Assembly (NCBI GenBank): GCA_023375675.1
Contig: JALQBC010000025.1
Span: 1-64,000 of the forward strand
Direction of reading: 5' to 3'
Source of the DNA: Cytospora piceicola
Lineage: Eukaryota; Ascomycota; Sordariomycetes; Diaporthales; Cytosporaceae
Length of the DNA: 64,000 nt
In this document: positions 32,501-43,849 of the stretch, piece after piece
Numbering within the stretch: the first letter of the stretch is position 1
Layout of the letters: each line of letters begins with the position of its first letter
Made by a program: the position numbers and the translations under genes
Notes under the pieces: model-generated
The model's input: the letters and a program-made list of their open reading frames with translations, nothing else
What the model was told of the DNA's origin: nothing
Database searches by the model: none

Positions 32501-33007
32501 TTTGACACTCACTGGTCGGCCGGGTTGAATTGGTTGACGAACAGATTGGCAGCAACTGCTGGTCTGTGTGAAATGTTGGACGGTTCCCAGGTTCTATTGG
32601 AGACGAGCGAGCAAGTAGGTTGTGTGAATCTGGGGTAGGCAGGGACTGTGTTTATGAATTACGTTTGAATCACCAGGAATGATGCTTGGTATTTGTGTTA
32701 CGGGTAGTGTCAACTGAAACTCGTTACCGTAGAATACTTGAAGTACCGAGCCTCTGGGCTCATATCAATCCGATACGCCACAGAAACACCCTCGAATGCC
32801 CTGGATTCCTGACAGGATTCCTCTGCTGAATTCTACTGCCTTCCCATTGATATCAACTTGAGATCGTACACCAACACAGGCGAATTCAAACAATGCGTCC
32901 CATGCTCCCCTCTCTCCTTGATGTGTATATCACGCTCTCTCCAATATCAGACCTATTCTATCTAGGTACGTGCAGTTATAAAATAAAGTAACAAGATCCG
33001 CATTCGG
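32501..33007. other. Intergenic region upstream of the U1 snRNA candidate
   Basis: The 3' flank of the secreted-protein gene. Apart from the TATA box listed separately, nothing is recognised. Confidence 0.55.
32977..32985 (+). promoter_or_regulatory. TATA box 31 bases before the U1 snRNA start
   Basis: TATAAAATA lies 31 bases upstream of the predicted U1 5' end. The position is right for an RNA polymerase II start and supports the ncRNA call. Confidence 0.55.
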
Positions 33008-33145
33008 ATACTTACCTTGGTTGCCGAGACTCACGAAGAACGGCCGTCAGTATTATCCTCAGCGGCGACCGCTACGTGCCATCTTCACCCATTGGGAATA
33101 CCCCAGAAAAGTATTAGGGGGTATTTCACAGCACAGCTGTTAGTA
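33008..33145 (+). ncRNA. Probable U1 spliceosomal snRNA
   Basis: The sequence starts ATACTTACCT, the exact 5' end of U1 that pairs with 5' splice sites. Twenty-three bases in, a hairpin (GCCG 33023-33026 with CGGC 33041-33044) exposes the loop TCACGAAG (33031-33038). This matches the stem-loop I element bound by U1-70K. Two further hairpins follow: AGCGG/CCGCT at 33061-33073, and AATACCCC/GGGGTATT at 33097-33125. A TATA box lies 31 bases before the start. I could not identify a convincing Sm site or fix the 3' end, so the end is approximate and a truncated U1 copy is possible. The alternative, a splice donor of an unseen minus-strand gene, has no coding support. Confidence 0.62.
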
Positions 33146-33986
33146 CCCAATCCCTGGAGGTGTTGACGACCTATTCCTTGTAGCATATGAAAAAACACCT
33201 GCTGCATTGAGGAGCCCCTGGAGCCCCTTGAATTCCTCCGTATGGGCCGGGTTCTTCCTTTCACCGGTTCAAATGTTACATACCTAAATGTGTAGTCGTG
33301 GGTACGCGGTTAACCTCCTAACTATTCGGATCCAAAGTCACTTGCGGCTTAGAAGAGTTGTTATCCAGTGCTCTGATTGAACAGCAGGTAAGAGATAGAA
33401 CTTGAATGTTCCCCTTATGGATATAGAGTCAACTGGTATGTACTTTCTATACTGTGAACTTATATCCCCAACACCTGAATTACAACGATTTCAGTGCAAA
33501 CGAGTTCTGGCTGATGGGATACCTGATACGGGCTGGGTGTTAGGACCTGTACCGTTTTGTAATATAACTGATTAATGGCAAGCTGTATGAAGAAATTGAT
33601 ATTGGTAAGGGGGTCACCGATTGACAACCACAGGGGAACATAACATACAATCATTCATTATATAATAGTTCAAGATATAGTAGCGACCATTACATTTTCT
33701 ATTTCAAGATGAAAGCAACCCGATCCGCCAGCGGTATCGTTTCCACTCGAGTGCTATGGCTAAGTACACTTTAGGCCCCCGCGTTGGTGCTTGTTAGAGC
33801 AAGGGTGTCACAGCATGTGGAGATGAAGGTTCATCTCACACGATTCTGATGACCCTCCTCAACTGGACACTACATCTATCCAGTCAATAGTGTTCTTTCA
33901 ACCCTCTAGCTTTCCTCAAAACCAACATAATTAGGTAACATCTTATAGCAACTTATTGTTGATTCATCCTGCAATCATCGAACAGT
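33146..33986. other. Intergenic region
   Basis: No gene, tRNA or repeat recognised. It includes the promoter of the histidyl-tRNA synthetase copy. Confidence 0.55.
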
Positions 33987-35591
33987 ATGGCCACAGAAGA
34001 TACAAAATCGTCAGCTCGGGCAATCCCTGCCCAGCTGAAGACCCCCAAAGGGACTGTCGACTTCATAGGCACTGAGATGAAGCTGCGCAAGCAAATATTG
34101 TAAGTGATATATGTTTTCCCACTGCTCATCCCACCTCATTGAATCCCCTCTACTGGATAGAAGAAACACAGAGAGTTCATGCTAACGCGAAAATCAAAAT
34201 AGCCGGACCCTCAGCGACGTCTTTGAACGCAACGGTGGGCAGGAGCTCGACACACCCGTCTTCGAGCTTCGGGAGATCCTGTCGGAAAAGTACGGCGAAG
34301 ACTCGAAGTTGATCTACGACTTGGAGGACCAGGGTGGCGAGCTCTGCTCGCTGCGCTACGACCTCACCGTGCCCTTCGCGCGCTGGCTGGCTATGAACAC
34401 AAATCACCGCCAGGTAAGCCGATATCAGATCGCTAAGGTGTACCGACGGGACCAGCCGGCGATATCGAGAGGCCGGTACCGCGAGTTTTACCAGTGCGAC
34501 TTCGATATCGCGGGAGAATACGACCGAATGATCCCCGACGCCGAGATCCTCCTTATTATTATCGAGGGCTTCGCAGCGCTGGGGCTCGATGTGACAATTA
34601 AGCTTAACCACCGGAATATACTGGACGGAATATTTTCTGTCGCTGGCGTGCCGGAGGATAAGATACGTCCCGTAAGCTCGGCGGTGGATAAGTTGGATAA
34701 GTTACCGTGGGAGGAGGTAAAGGCGGAGATGGTCGGCGAGAACGGCCTTCCGGAGGATGTCGCTGACCGGATCGGCCAGCTCGTCTGCAGCAGCGGCAGT
34801 CGCGGCATGCGCAAGATGCTGGAGTTCCTCAAGGCAGATCAGAGTCTCACGGCCAATGACAGTATTAAAGCCGGGATCGACGACATAGACCTCCTGCTCT
34901 CCTATCTGGAGGCCTTCGACATCGTCGACAAGATTTCCTTTGACCTGTCATTGGCCCGTGGGCTGGATTACCACACAGGTCTTATTTTCGAGGTTGTCAC
35001 ATCACTCCCCAACGACAGCAACAAGCCAACCAGCAAGAGCAAGAGCAAGGAGGCCCAGGTCGGCAGTATAGCAGCCGGCGGGCGCTACGACAACCTGGTA
35101 GGCATGTACGGCGATCGCGACATCCCCTGCGTCGGCGTGTCCTTCGGCGTCGAGCGCATATAGACCATCCTCGACGCGCGACGGCCCAAGGCTGCGAAGG
35201 GCGGGGGGTCGTTGCTCGCGCAGGATGTCGACGTATATGTTATAGCAGCTGGCACCTGGGCAGCGACGGGCTCCTGCTCGAGCGGATGGCGGTCTGCGGG
35301 ATGCTCACCAAGGCCGGCATGAGGGCTACCTTTCTGAGGAAGGCCAAGCCCAGCATGCGGGCGCAATTCAATGCCGCCGACAAGGCGCCGCTCAGCGTGA
35401 TACTGGGCCCAGACGAGCTTGCTGCTGGCAATGTGAGGCTGAAGGTTTCTGCGGGGAAGGATGCCGGGCGTGGTAAGGACGGTGGTGCGGATGGCAGGGG
35501 AGGGGAGAAAGATCGGGGACAACTAGTCGCTAAGGATACTCTGGTCGCTGAAGTGAAGAGGATCCTGCAGAGCAACAATGCAGATTTGTAG
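33987..35591 (+). pseudogene. HTS1: Histidyl-tRNA synthetase copy with premature stop and frameshift
   Basis: Exon 1 is 33987-34099 and exon 2 starts at 34203 (103-base intron, GTAAGT...AATAG, CTAAC branch). The class II core is well kept: [23 protein letters not shown], motif 2 YRREQ-type [16 protein letters not shown], the histidine loop [11 protein letters not shown], and motif 3 GVSFGVERI. An in-frame TAG at 35161 then interrupts the frame. About 85 bases further on (near 35250) a single-base loss shifts the reading to the frame that carries LERMAVCGMLTKAG, the anticodon-binding domain, which stays open to its natural stop at 35591. As read, translation would give 357 residues lacking the anticodon-binding domain. 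The high conservation means the damage is recent, or that the truncated core is kept. A second, intact HTS1 elsewhere must be assumed. Confidence 0.82.
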
Positions 35592-36770
35592 GCTTCGTAG
35601 GACGGACTTGTATGATTTGCAGAAAACGAAATGAGCAGTGGCGGGGGAGCAGCGTAAGCATACCAGGAGGAGGAAGTATCCTCAACATCTAGAGAGACGA
35701 AGGCCTACTGTCGAAGACTTCAAAAAATAAAAACAAAAAATTGACTGAACAGCTAATCCTCGACCTCGACTTTATGCTGGTTATATCTCCAGGGTTAGCG
35801 CCACCCCTTATTCGGCTTGAGCGTCACTGATATAATCTGATATCACTTGACACGACCTCATGAATCGAAGACGTGATTTTTTGGGCTATATATACGTATA
35901 CAGCGTGTCCATCAAGTAGTCCATGCTGTTTGTTAGGTTCCACCATTTGGCCCTACCCTCCGTGATGGGATGCAGCCGGTGCTACTCACCTTCAGCGCTT
36001 GAAGGCCCGGATTTTTGTAGGGCAAACCCGATCATTTGATGGTGCGTTAACACAAACCAAACCAACCGCATTTTTGTGGTATTCCAAGGTTTCTAGTGAT
36101 CTCGTAAAGATGAAAAATTTCAAGAGTCTTTATTGACTACTCATCAGAAACTTGATGTTGTCTCTGACCAAAATCAAGTGAAGGTAATGTTGCCCCGTTT
36201 GCAGCGGATCGGACAGATCTCCGACCCATTTATATTTGTGGAGCCCGACCTTTGGATTCCACTTCTACTGTGGCAGATATCAGCGCTGCATGTTCAGTTG
36301 ACGACCTATTGTTAGCATACAAGTAGCTAAGCCAGGACATATCAGCCTGGTAGCCATCTCAACTTGAAACGTACAAACAGCTGCGATTTCCGGCTTCACT
36401 GCAGAGCCCAAGACCGGGTTGCGACAGACATCCGCACAATGAGCCCCCAGACCCCTTGATGAACGCGATTTTCACCGCTGACCTCACCGACGATCATCAT
36501 CACCACAATCAATCACCACCACAATCAGCCACCACCACAATCCATGCCGCCTTCATGCTGGTTCATAATTAAATCGCCACTCCTCAGCGACATCACCTAG
36601 GAAACCTATAATATCCAAGAGCGTGAATCACCAACCTCCTCAACGTCTCAATTCTGGCCCAGGTTCCGTCACAGCTTGTTTCCTTGTTGTGTCACCAGCG
36701 CTCTGCGACCACGTTGCCCTCGGGCCGTTGTTCTCGGCGCTGAGCTCGATAGAACCTCAGGCCTCTCATC
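35592..36770. other. Intergenic region
   Basis: It includes a short A-rich stretch near 35720-35740 and three imperfect copies of ATCACCACCACAATC at about 36495-36545. No gene is supported. The last part is the leader of the mannosidase gene. Confidence 0.55.
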
Positions 36771-39471
36771 ATGGCGAGCGGCGCACTGCCCCCAGGCGCT
36801 AGGTACAAGGAGAAAGTTGGGCACCCATACCGGCCCAAACAGAGGATGCGCAGGCCCAGCAGGAGGACTGCATTGATCTACTTCCTGGTCTTCCTCCTTG
36901 CTGTCGTGCTCTTCCCCGTGCCAGGGCTCGTGGGCTTTCGGGAGTCGATCCTAGACCTCATCATCCCGGGACATGTACTCCCGCCCAGGTCAACACCACC
37001 GCGGGATGTTCTGCGGTACATCGACCCTCTCATCGGGACGAGCAATGGCGGCCATGTTTTCCCCGGCGCCACGTTGCCGTACGGCATGGCCAAGCCCGTC
37101 GCCGACTCGATCAACAAGGCCGAGAACGCAGCCGGCTACGTGGAGGACTTCAGCTTCATCGGCGGCTTCTCACACCTCCACGACTCAGGCACGGGAGGCA
37201 GGCCCTCCATGGGCCAGTTCCCCCTCTTCGTCCACCCAGGCTGCCCAGACGACGACTTCACGCAGTGCAAGTACACCACGGCCAAGCGGGCCGTGATGCG
37301 CTGGCCGTTCTCCGCCAAGGCCAAGCCGGGCTACTTCTCGATCCGGCTCAAGAACAGCGTGGCGGCGGAGATGACGGCCGCGCAGCACACCTCGCTGTAC
37401 CGCTTCTCCTTCCCGGACAAGGACGCCCCCGAGAACGGGCTCGACGAGAAGGTGCCGTACAGCCCGCTGATCCTGGTCGACCTGCAGGACCTCGACGGCA
37501 CGCGGCGCGAGGGCGGCGTCCGGGTCGACGCCGAGACGGGGCGCATCACGGGCGACGGCACGTACAGGCCCTCGTTCGGGACGGGCCAGTACCAGGCGTA
37601 CTTCTGCGCGGACTTCAAGGGGGCGAGGATCCGCAGGGCGGGGACGTTCATGCAGGACAGGCCGGACGCCGGCCGCCAGGTCCTCGAGGCGGACCCCGAG
37701 GCGGACTTCAGCGTGCCGACCGGCTCGGCGGGCGCGTGGGTCCAGTTCGAGAGGCCGCCGGCGGACGAGATCTTGGCGCGCGTGGGCTTGAGCTTCATCT
37801 CGAGGGAGCAGGCGTGCCGGAGTGCCGAGCGGGAGATCCCGGGGATGGATTTTGCTGCGACGCGGACGGCGGTGGAGGACGCGTGGGCGAACAAGCTGTC
37901 TGTCGTGGAGGTGGATGAGACGGATATCGACCCGGCCCTGTTGGTTACGTTCTGGAGCGGGCTGTACCGGACGATGCTGAGTCCGCAGAATTATACGGGC
38001 GAGAACCCGCTGTGGAAGTCGAGCGAGCCTTATTTTGACTCGTAAGTGACCTGGCTGGTTTCTAGCAGCTTGGTGAAGTGATGGTGGGCGAGGCTGACCA
38101 TTTTGTTTTATGATAGGTTCTACTGCATTTGGGATTCATTCCGTGCTCAACATCCGCTGTTGAGCATCATTGACCCCGTCGCACAGACCCAGATGGTCCG
38201 AGGACTGCTCGATATTTACCGATTCTTGGGTAAGAGCCAAACCGTGCGAGATTGAGGCTAGAGAACAACGGCTGAGCTAACATCACGACACAGGCAAACT
38301 CCCAGACTGCCGCATGGCTTTCTGCAAAGGCTTCACACAAGGCGGCACCAACGCAGACGTCGTGATAGCAGACGCGTTTCTAAAAGGCCTCACCGACGGC
38401 GTGGACTGGAATACCGCCTACGAGGCAGTCATATCCAACGCCGAAGTCGAGCCCAAGAGCTGGAACACCGAGGGCCGGGGCAACCTCGTCAGCTACCACG
38501 CGCTCGGCTACATCCCCTACGACGACAATGACACCAACGGCACGGGCCGGAACACGCGCAGCATCTCACGGACGGTCGAGTTCGCCTACGACGACTTCGC
38601 CATCGCGCTCCTGGCCTCGGGCCTCGGGAAGCAGGACGAGTACGAGAAGTACATGCTGCGCAGCGCCAACTGGCGGAACCTGTGGAACGCCGAGCAGGGC
38701 GACGTCTGGGAGCGGTGGAACGACGAGCCGCACACGTGGAGCGACTTCAAGGGGTTCCTGCAGCTCAGGTCGGCCGACGGGAGCTGGAAGTACCACGACA
38801 CTCGGACGTGCAGCCCGCTGCACGATCCGAACAGGTGCTACCTGGACACGGGCATGGGAACATATGAGGGGAGCCCATGGCTGTATTCATTCTACGTGCC
38901 GCAGGACATGGCGTCGCTGGTCCAGACCATGGGCGGGAGGAAGCTGTTCACCGAAAGGCTGATGTACTTCCACGACTCGGGGCTTATATACATGGGCAAC
39001 GAGCAGTCCTTCCTCCCCGTCTTTCAATTCCATTATGCGGGGCGGCCGGGGCTGAGCTCGTACTGGGCTCACCGGTACATCCCTAGCCTGTTCAACACCA
39101 CATTCGGCGGGATACCGGGCAACGACGACTCTTCCATGGGGGCGTTCTCGGGGATGGCGATGATGGGTTTCTTCCCTGTCGCGGGACAGGATGTGTACCT
39201 GTTGACGCCGCCTTTCTTCCGGGAGGTGAAGATCCGTGCGAGAAACGGGCAGTGGGCCGTGATCAGGATCGTCAATTTCGACCCGACGTACAAGGCGAAA
39301 TATATACAGAGCGCGACGCTGAACGGAAAGAGCTGGACGAGGAGTTGGATCACGCATGATTTCTTCATGACAGGCGGCGTGTTGGAGTACGTCGTTGGGA
39401 CGAGGGAGAGCACTTGGGGCACGGCGGAGGAGGATTTACCGCCTAGTTGGACTGTGAAGGCGATTGAATAG
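36771..39471 (+). CDS. GH92 alpha-1,2-mannosidase, membrane-anchored
   Basis: Exons 36771-38041, 38117-38229 and 38294-39471 give about 853 residues. Both introns (75 and 64 bases) have GTAAGN donors and CTGAC/CTAAC branch sites and keep frame. A basic N-terminus followed by a hydrophobic helix (residues about 34-53, LIYFLVFLLAVVLFPVPGLV) marks a type II membrane anchor or uncleaved signal. The GH92 body starts with YIDPLIGTSNGGHVFPGATLPYGM and includes GGFSHLHDSGTGG, FYCIWDSFRAQHPLL, NTEGRGNLVSYHALGYIPYD, TYEGSPWLYSFYVPQDM and the late GIPGNDDSSMGAFSGMAMMG. GH92 enzymes are calcium-dependent exo-mannosidases that trim alpha-mannose from N-glycans or mannans. A membrane form would act in the secretory pathway or at the cell surface. 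Length and motif order are complete. Confidence 0.92.
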
Positions 39472-39797
39472 TGTTTTTTAAGTGGGATTTGAGTGTTAAA
39501 TCATCATATATATGCATATTGCGACTTAATTGAATACACAGTATCATATCTCGACGATGACTAATGATACTACATGGCAAGCACCTGACAACGCGCCGCC
39601 GCGGCTTGAAACGCGTCCAGCTCCGGGGGCGTCGCGTTCGCCCGCAGCTGAATCTGAACCACTAACAACCACTACGTCACCACTTGATCCAAAATTCCAC
39701 CGGCTTCTTTGTCACGGTTCCTCTCCATGTATTGCTCTTCTGCATGATCCTAACACCAGCCGATCCTCAACTTGATAACGCCCTGAGCTCTCGAAAA
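39472..39797. other. Intergenic region
   Basis: A short space between the mannosidase and the DUF2461 gene. The open frame in front of the next gene (39684-39797) looks like untranslated leader. Confidence 0.5.
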
Positions 39798-41329
39798 ATG
39801 GCAGCCAAGAAGCGATCAGCTCCCGAAACCCCCAATGCGCCAGGCCGCCGGCGGTCGACACGCGCCAGCTCCTCAAACCAGAAGAGCCGGTACTTCGAGT
39901 CCGATTCGGATGATGCCGATGATGCAGACGAACTTGGGGATGGGCCGGCGGATGAATTAAATGTTTCAAGTGGGAAGAAGAGAGGCCGCCCAGCGAAGAA
40001 GCCCACGGCGACTCGGCGAAAGACTATCGGCAAAAGGGCCAAGATCGAGCACAGCGATGACGACGATGATGACACTGACGACTTTAAGGAGGACGTGGAA
40101 GACAAAGAAGACGAGGATGATGATGATGATGATGATGACTCCAATGAAGACAGGATGCCACAGGTCACGATAATACCGTTGATCAAGATGCGCGACACTG
40201 GAGGGGTAGATTATGAGGATGACAGGTTGCACAAGAACACGCTGCTGTTCCTGAAAGATCTCAAGGCGAACAATGTCAGGGATTGGCTCAAGGGTAAGTT
40301 ATCAGTATTCTCAGCCAATCTACTCCTGTAGTCGGTTCGCTAACCTCTGCCCTTGCCCACGTACATAGCCAACGACGAGGAATACCGCCGCTCCCTTCAA
40401 GACTGGAACAGCTACGTCGAGAGCCTATCAGAGAAGGTCATAGCCACCGATCCGACCATCCCTGAACTTCCCCTCAAAGATATCATCTTCCGTGTTAGTT
40501 ATCTGAGTAAACTCGGTTCTTTTTCTAGTTTTACCATTACTTGGATTAATGGGAAGATAGATATACCGCGATATCCGCTTCAGTAAAGACCCAACGCCGT
40601 ATAAGCCTCATTATAGCGTTGCGTTCTCCCGAACCGGGCGCAAGGGCCCCTATGCTTGCTATTACATCCACTGTGAACCCGGCGCTTCCATAGTGGGTGG
40701 TGGGCTGTGGCTACCCGATGCGCAGGCCGTGGCCAAGCTGAGGGCTTCGATTGACGAGCGACCACAGCGGTGGAGGAGGGCGCTGATGGACGAGGGGTTC
40801 AGGAAGACGTTCTATCCCACCGCCAAGAGTGGCGACGAGAAGAGCTGCCTGAAGGCGTTTGCCAAGGCGAACGAGGGCAACGCGCTGAAGACGAAGCCGA
40901 AGGTGAGCATTATGCCGGTATCCACTTTAGAGGCATAGACAGGCATTATTGGGCCAGTCGCAACTCATGTCGTAAACGTCGAACACTAATGCATATGTGT
41001 CTCAGGGCTTTGATGCTACTCATCGAGACATCGATCTGCTGAAGCTACGCAACTTCACGGTGTGGAAGAAGATCCCTGACAGCATATTTACGGCAGAGGA
41101 TGGCCAGGAACAGATTACACGCATAATCAGTGCTATGGTTGGATTTGTGAGTTGATATGGTCACTTCCTAACTGATACTCTCGAGACTGATATGATCTAG
41201 ATCACTTTCTTGAACGACGTGGTCATGCCAGACCCGGATATGGACAGTGACTCAAGTTCAGAAGACGAAGACCAAGACGGAGAAGAGCACGGAGAAGATG
41301 ACGAAGACGAAGACGAAGATGACGATTAG
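39798..41329 (+). CDS. DUF2461 (TIGR02453) protein with acidic, basic nuclear-type tails
   Basis: Five exons: 39798-40293, 40369-40493, 40561-40902, 41006-41146 and 41201-41329, giving about 410 residues. All four introns (75, 67, 103 and 54 bases) keep frame. Residues 1-130 are disordered. They contain Arg/Lys clusters, an AT-hook-like KKRGRPAKKP and long Asp/Glu runs. The folded part shows the DUF2461 signature: FLKDLKANNVRDWLKANDEEYRR, DIRFSKDPTPYKPHYSVAFSRTGRKG, YYIHCEPGASIVGGGLW, then GFDATHRDIDLLKLRNFTVWKKIPD. The last 35 residues are again almost all acidic. The family's biochemical role is unknown. The AT-hook and acidic tails suggest a chromatin-associated protein in fungi, which is inference. 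The ATG at 39798 (AAAAATGGC) begins MAAKKRSAP, a typical start. Confidence 0.88.
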
Positions 41330-42735
41330 TGGCTTCAACATTCGGACGGTGCGCTCCTTGGCTCTTGTTACACGTCTTCCCAGACGCGAGAGCGAGGGCG
41401 TCCTGACTGTGTTTTGTCTCTCATAACCTCATGATCATTAGGACTGGTCGCATGTATCATGTGCCTTGATACCATGGCCCAGCAGTTTTATGTTGTGGCT
41501 GCGCCAAGGATGCGATACTGCGGTTCACTTTTTCAAACCCCCTCTCCTGGCTCCGCCCGTCTTCTTTTCTCTACCTGCAACCTTATATTGCTGCGCCCAG
41601 GGATGCTTCTAAAGGTACGTGGGGTTAGAAGTTCCCTTTTTCCGCAGACATTGTTGAAGAATGGCATTGCATAAGCTTGGATGGGCCACCATTATGCCCG
41701 GAACCTTGAGAATACTTTTGATGCGATTGGTCCGTTGAGGCTGTCAACCCTGCATGGGTCTTGGATTGATTGCTTCTCGCCTTAAGTGGTAATTAATTAA
41801 GCATTAAGAGCATTATGCCGGTAGATATATGCCCCCGCCGGCTCCCTCAACCTGAAACATTGCCAAACATGCATGTTTCCTACATCACGTGTTTCGTCTT
41901 TCCTTACTTTATGCGGCCGAATCGCTTGAGAATTGGTAATGGGAAAGGCTTCAAGAGCTCAGCCTCGTGGAACCATCCTCAGCTTTCACATAGATGAGCT
42001 GAAAGTAGGCAGATGGAGCCTGTGGCCACATACATCCCTGCTCCACTTCACTCTCCTTGCTGCGACATGTGCCTTGCCGGAGACGATGCTTGCCCTTGTC
42101 CATCAGGCCTCTTGTTGCTCATATTCGGGAACTAGTTTTGCGAGATCTTGTAGATTTCATATCTAGATACGGGCCTTTTACTCCTCTCAGTATACCTGCC
42201 AGTTATTTTTATACGAGGTTTGCTTCTTTTGACAGACGTTTCTGGAGGCTGATCTCAAACGAGTTCATCCTTCTCATAGGTCGCGACCTCTTCACTTGCT
42301 ACACAACATAGTGTTGAAGATGATGATCTGCCATAATTCTCTGCATGTATGGTTCGAAGGTGGATTCGAAATCACCAACGGTGAATGAGTGGCGGCTTCA
42401 TATTGATCTTAGGGCTCAAGACAACCAACCACTTTGTCTCCATCGCAGTCCGTTTCGGAAACTTGCATACTTAGGTATTTACCAATCGCGTCTGTTTCTT
42501 GATCTGGCAACACTGCATGTCTTTACCACTCAGTTGGTTGTCTATATAGGTCGTCGATGGCTGCGTTGCTGGTTTCTATTCATGACCCTCGAATCATCCC
42601 CAGCATTCACTCTTTTGACATATTCCACTTCACACACGATCTTTTAGACCACAGCTTGACGCTGTCGTTCACTTTCGCTACAGATTCACTTCAATTTCTC
42701 GAACAAGACTTCGTTTTACAACCATAACTGCAACC
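41330..42735. other. Intergenic region upstream of the cutinase gene
   Basis: About 1.4 kb with only short featureless ORFs. It probably contains the cutinase promoter. No repeat or RNA gene was recognised. Confidence 0.55.
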
Positions 42736-43849
42736 ATGCACTACCAACAGCAGCTTCTCTTCGCCTACCTCTCCGCCACCGCGGCTGCCCTGCCGTCTGG
42801 CCTGAAGGAGAGGCAGTTCAGCGGCTTAGGAGGCCTCGGAGGACTGAGTGGCAGCGGCACCGAGTCGATGCCCTTGTCTCTCCCAACAGGACTTCTTGGT
42901 GGCCTAGGAGGCGGCAGCGGCACCGGATCGAGCCCGTTCTCCCTCCCTACCGGACTTCTCGGTGGCTTGGGTGGCGGCAGCGGCACCGAATCGAGCCCGT
43001 TCTCCCTCCCCACCGGACTCCTCGGTGGCCTAGGCTCCACGACCGGCAGCGGCCTCGATCTCGGCAGCCTCGAGTCCCGCCAACCCAGCAGCTCGAGCAC
43101 CGAGGCTAGCCTTGACACCACCTGCCAGGCGGTCACGCTCATCTTCGCCCGCGGAACCACAGAGCTGGGCACCATGGGCAGCGTGGTCGGGCCGGGCCTG
43201 AGCACCAGCCTCAAGACGGCCCTGAACAACAACGTCACGGTCCAGGGCGTCGACTACGCGGCCGACGCGGCCGGCATCGTCGAGGAGGCCGACGGCGCCA
43301 CTGGCGGCACCGGCGGGGCGGGCACAAAGGCCATGGTCGCCGACGTCCAGTCCGCCCTGAGCAAGTGCCCCGACACCCAGATCGTGCTGTCCGGCTACTC
43401 GCAGGGCGCCATGCTCGTCCACAACACCATGAACACGCTCTCGTCGACCCAGGCGGCAAGCGTCAAGGTGGCCGTCACCTTCGGCGACCCCTTTGACGGG
43501 ACCGAGCCCAAGAATATCCCCAAGGGATCGTTCAAGTCCTTCGTGAGTATCTTCCGAGAGCAAACAATCCACCCTTTCATACTTTTCCCGTACCCTGAGA
43601 CTATCTTGAATCGGGGGCAACGAGACTTTTACTGTTGGATCATGTCTCGGAATCCCGTTTCTTCCTCTTGCAGGCAAAAACTGACTCCATTTTTTGTAGT
43701 GTGCTACTGCGGACCCGGTGTGCACCATTGGTGCGGGCAGCTCTCCTTCGTCTGGCGGCACGACGAGTTCGAGCGCATTGAACCACTTGGGCTATGGAGC
43801 TGATGCCAGTGCGGCTGCTACGTTCATCAAGGGCAAGGTCACCGTCTGA
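42736..43849 (+). CDS. Cutinase (CE5) with N-terminal 21-residue repeats
   Basis: Exons 42736-43542 and 43700-43849 give about 318 residues. The 157-base intron (GTGAGT...TTTGTAG) is unusually long. Without splicing, the catalytic His and Asp would be lost. A signal peptide covers residues 1-18. Residues 40-102 are three 21-residue repeats of the pattern SGT(E/G)SSPFSLPTGLLGGLGGG. The cutinase domain follows: CQAVTLIFARGTTELG, the nucleophile elbow GYSQG (Ser222), TFGDPFDG, then DPVC (Asp274) and LNHLGYG (His298). Cysteines sit as in the two conserved disulfides. The enzyme hydrolyses cutin and related polyesters outside the cell. Most cutinases are about 200-230 residues, so the Gly/Leu/Pro repeat extension is the odd part; it may be a surface-binding or spacer region. 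Confidence 0.93.
42853..43041 (+). repeat. 63-bp coding tandem repeat in the cutinase gene
   Basis: Three in-frame copies of 63 bases encode the 21-residue cutinase repeats. Copies two and three are nearly identical in DNA, implying recent duplication or gene-conversion-like homogenisation. Repeat number is likely to vary between strains. Confidence 0.9.

Noticed and set aside
33000..33020. Reading AAGGTAAGTAT on the minus strand as a splice donor of a hidden gene
   Set aside because: No coding frame of useful length lies on either side; the U1 interpretation explains the TATA box and the stem-loop I motif as well.
34303..35163. Treating the synthetase TAG as programmed stop-codon readthrough
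   Set aside because: A separate one-base frameshift about 85 bases later would still prevent a full-length product.
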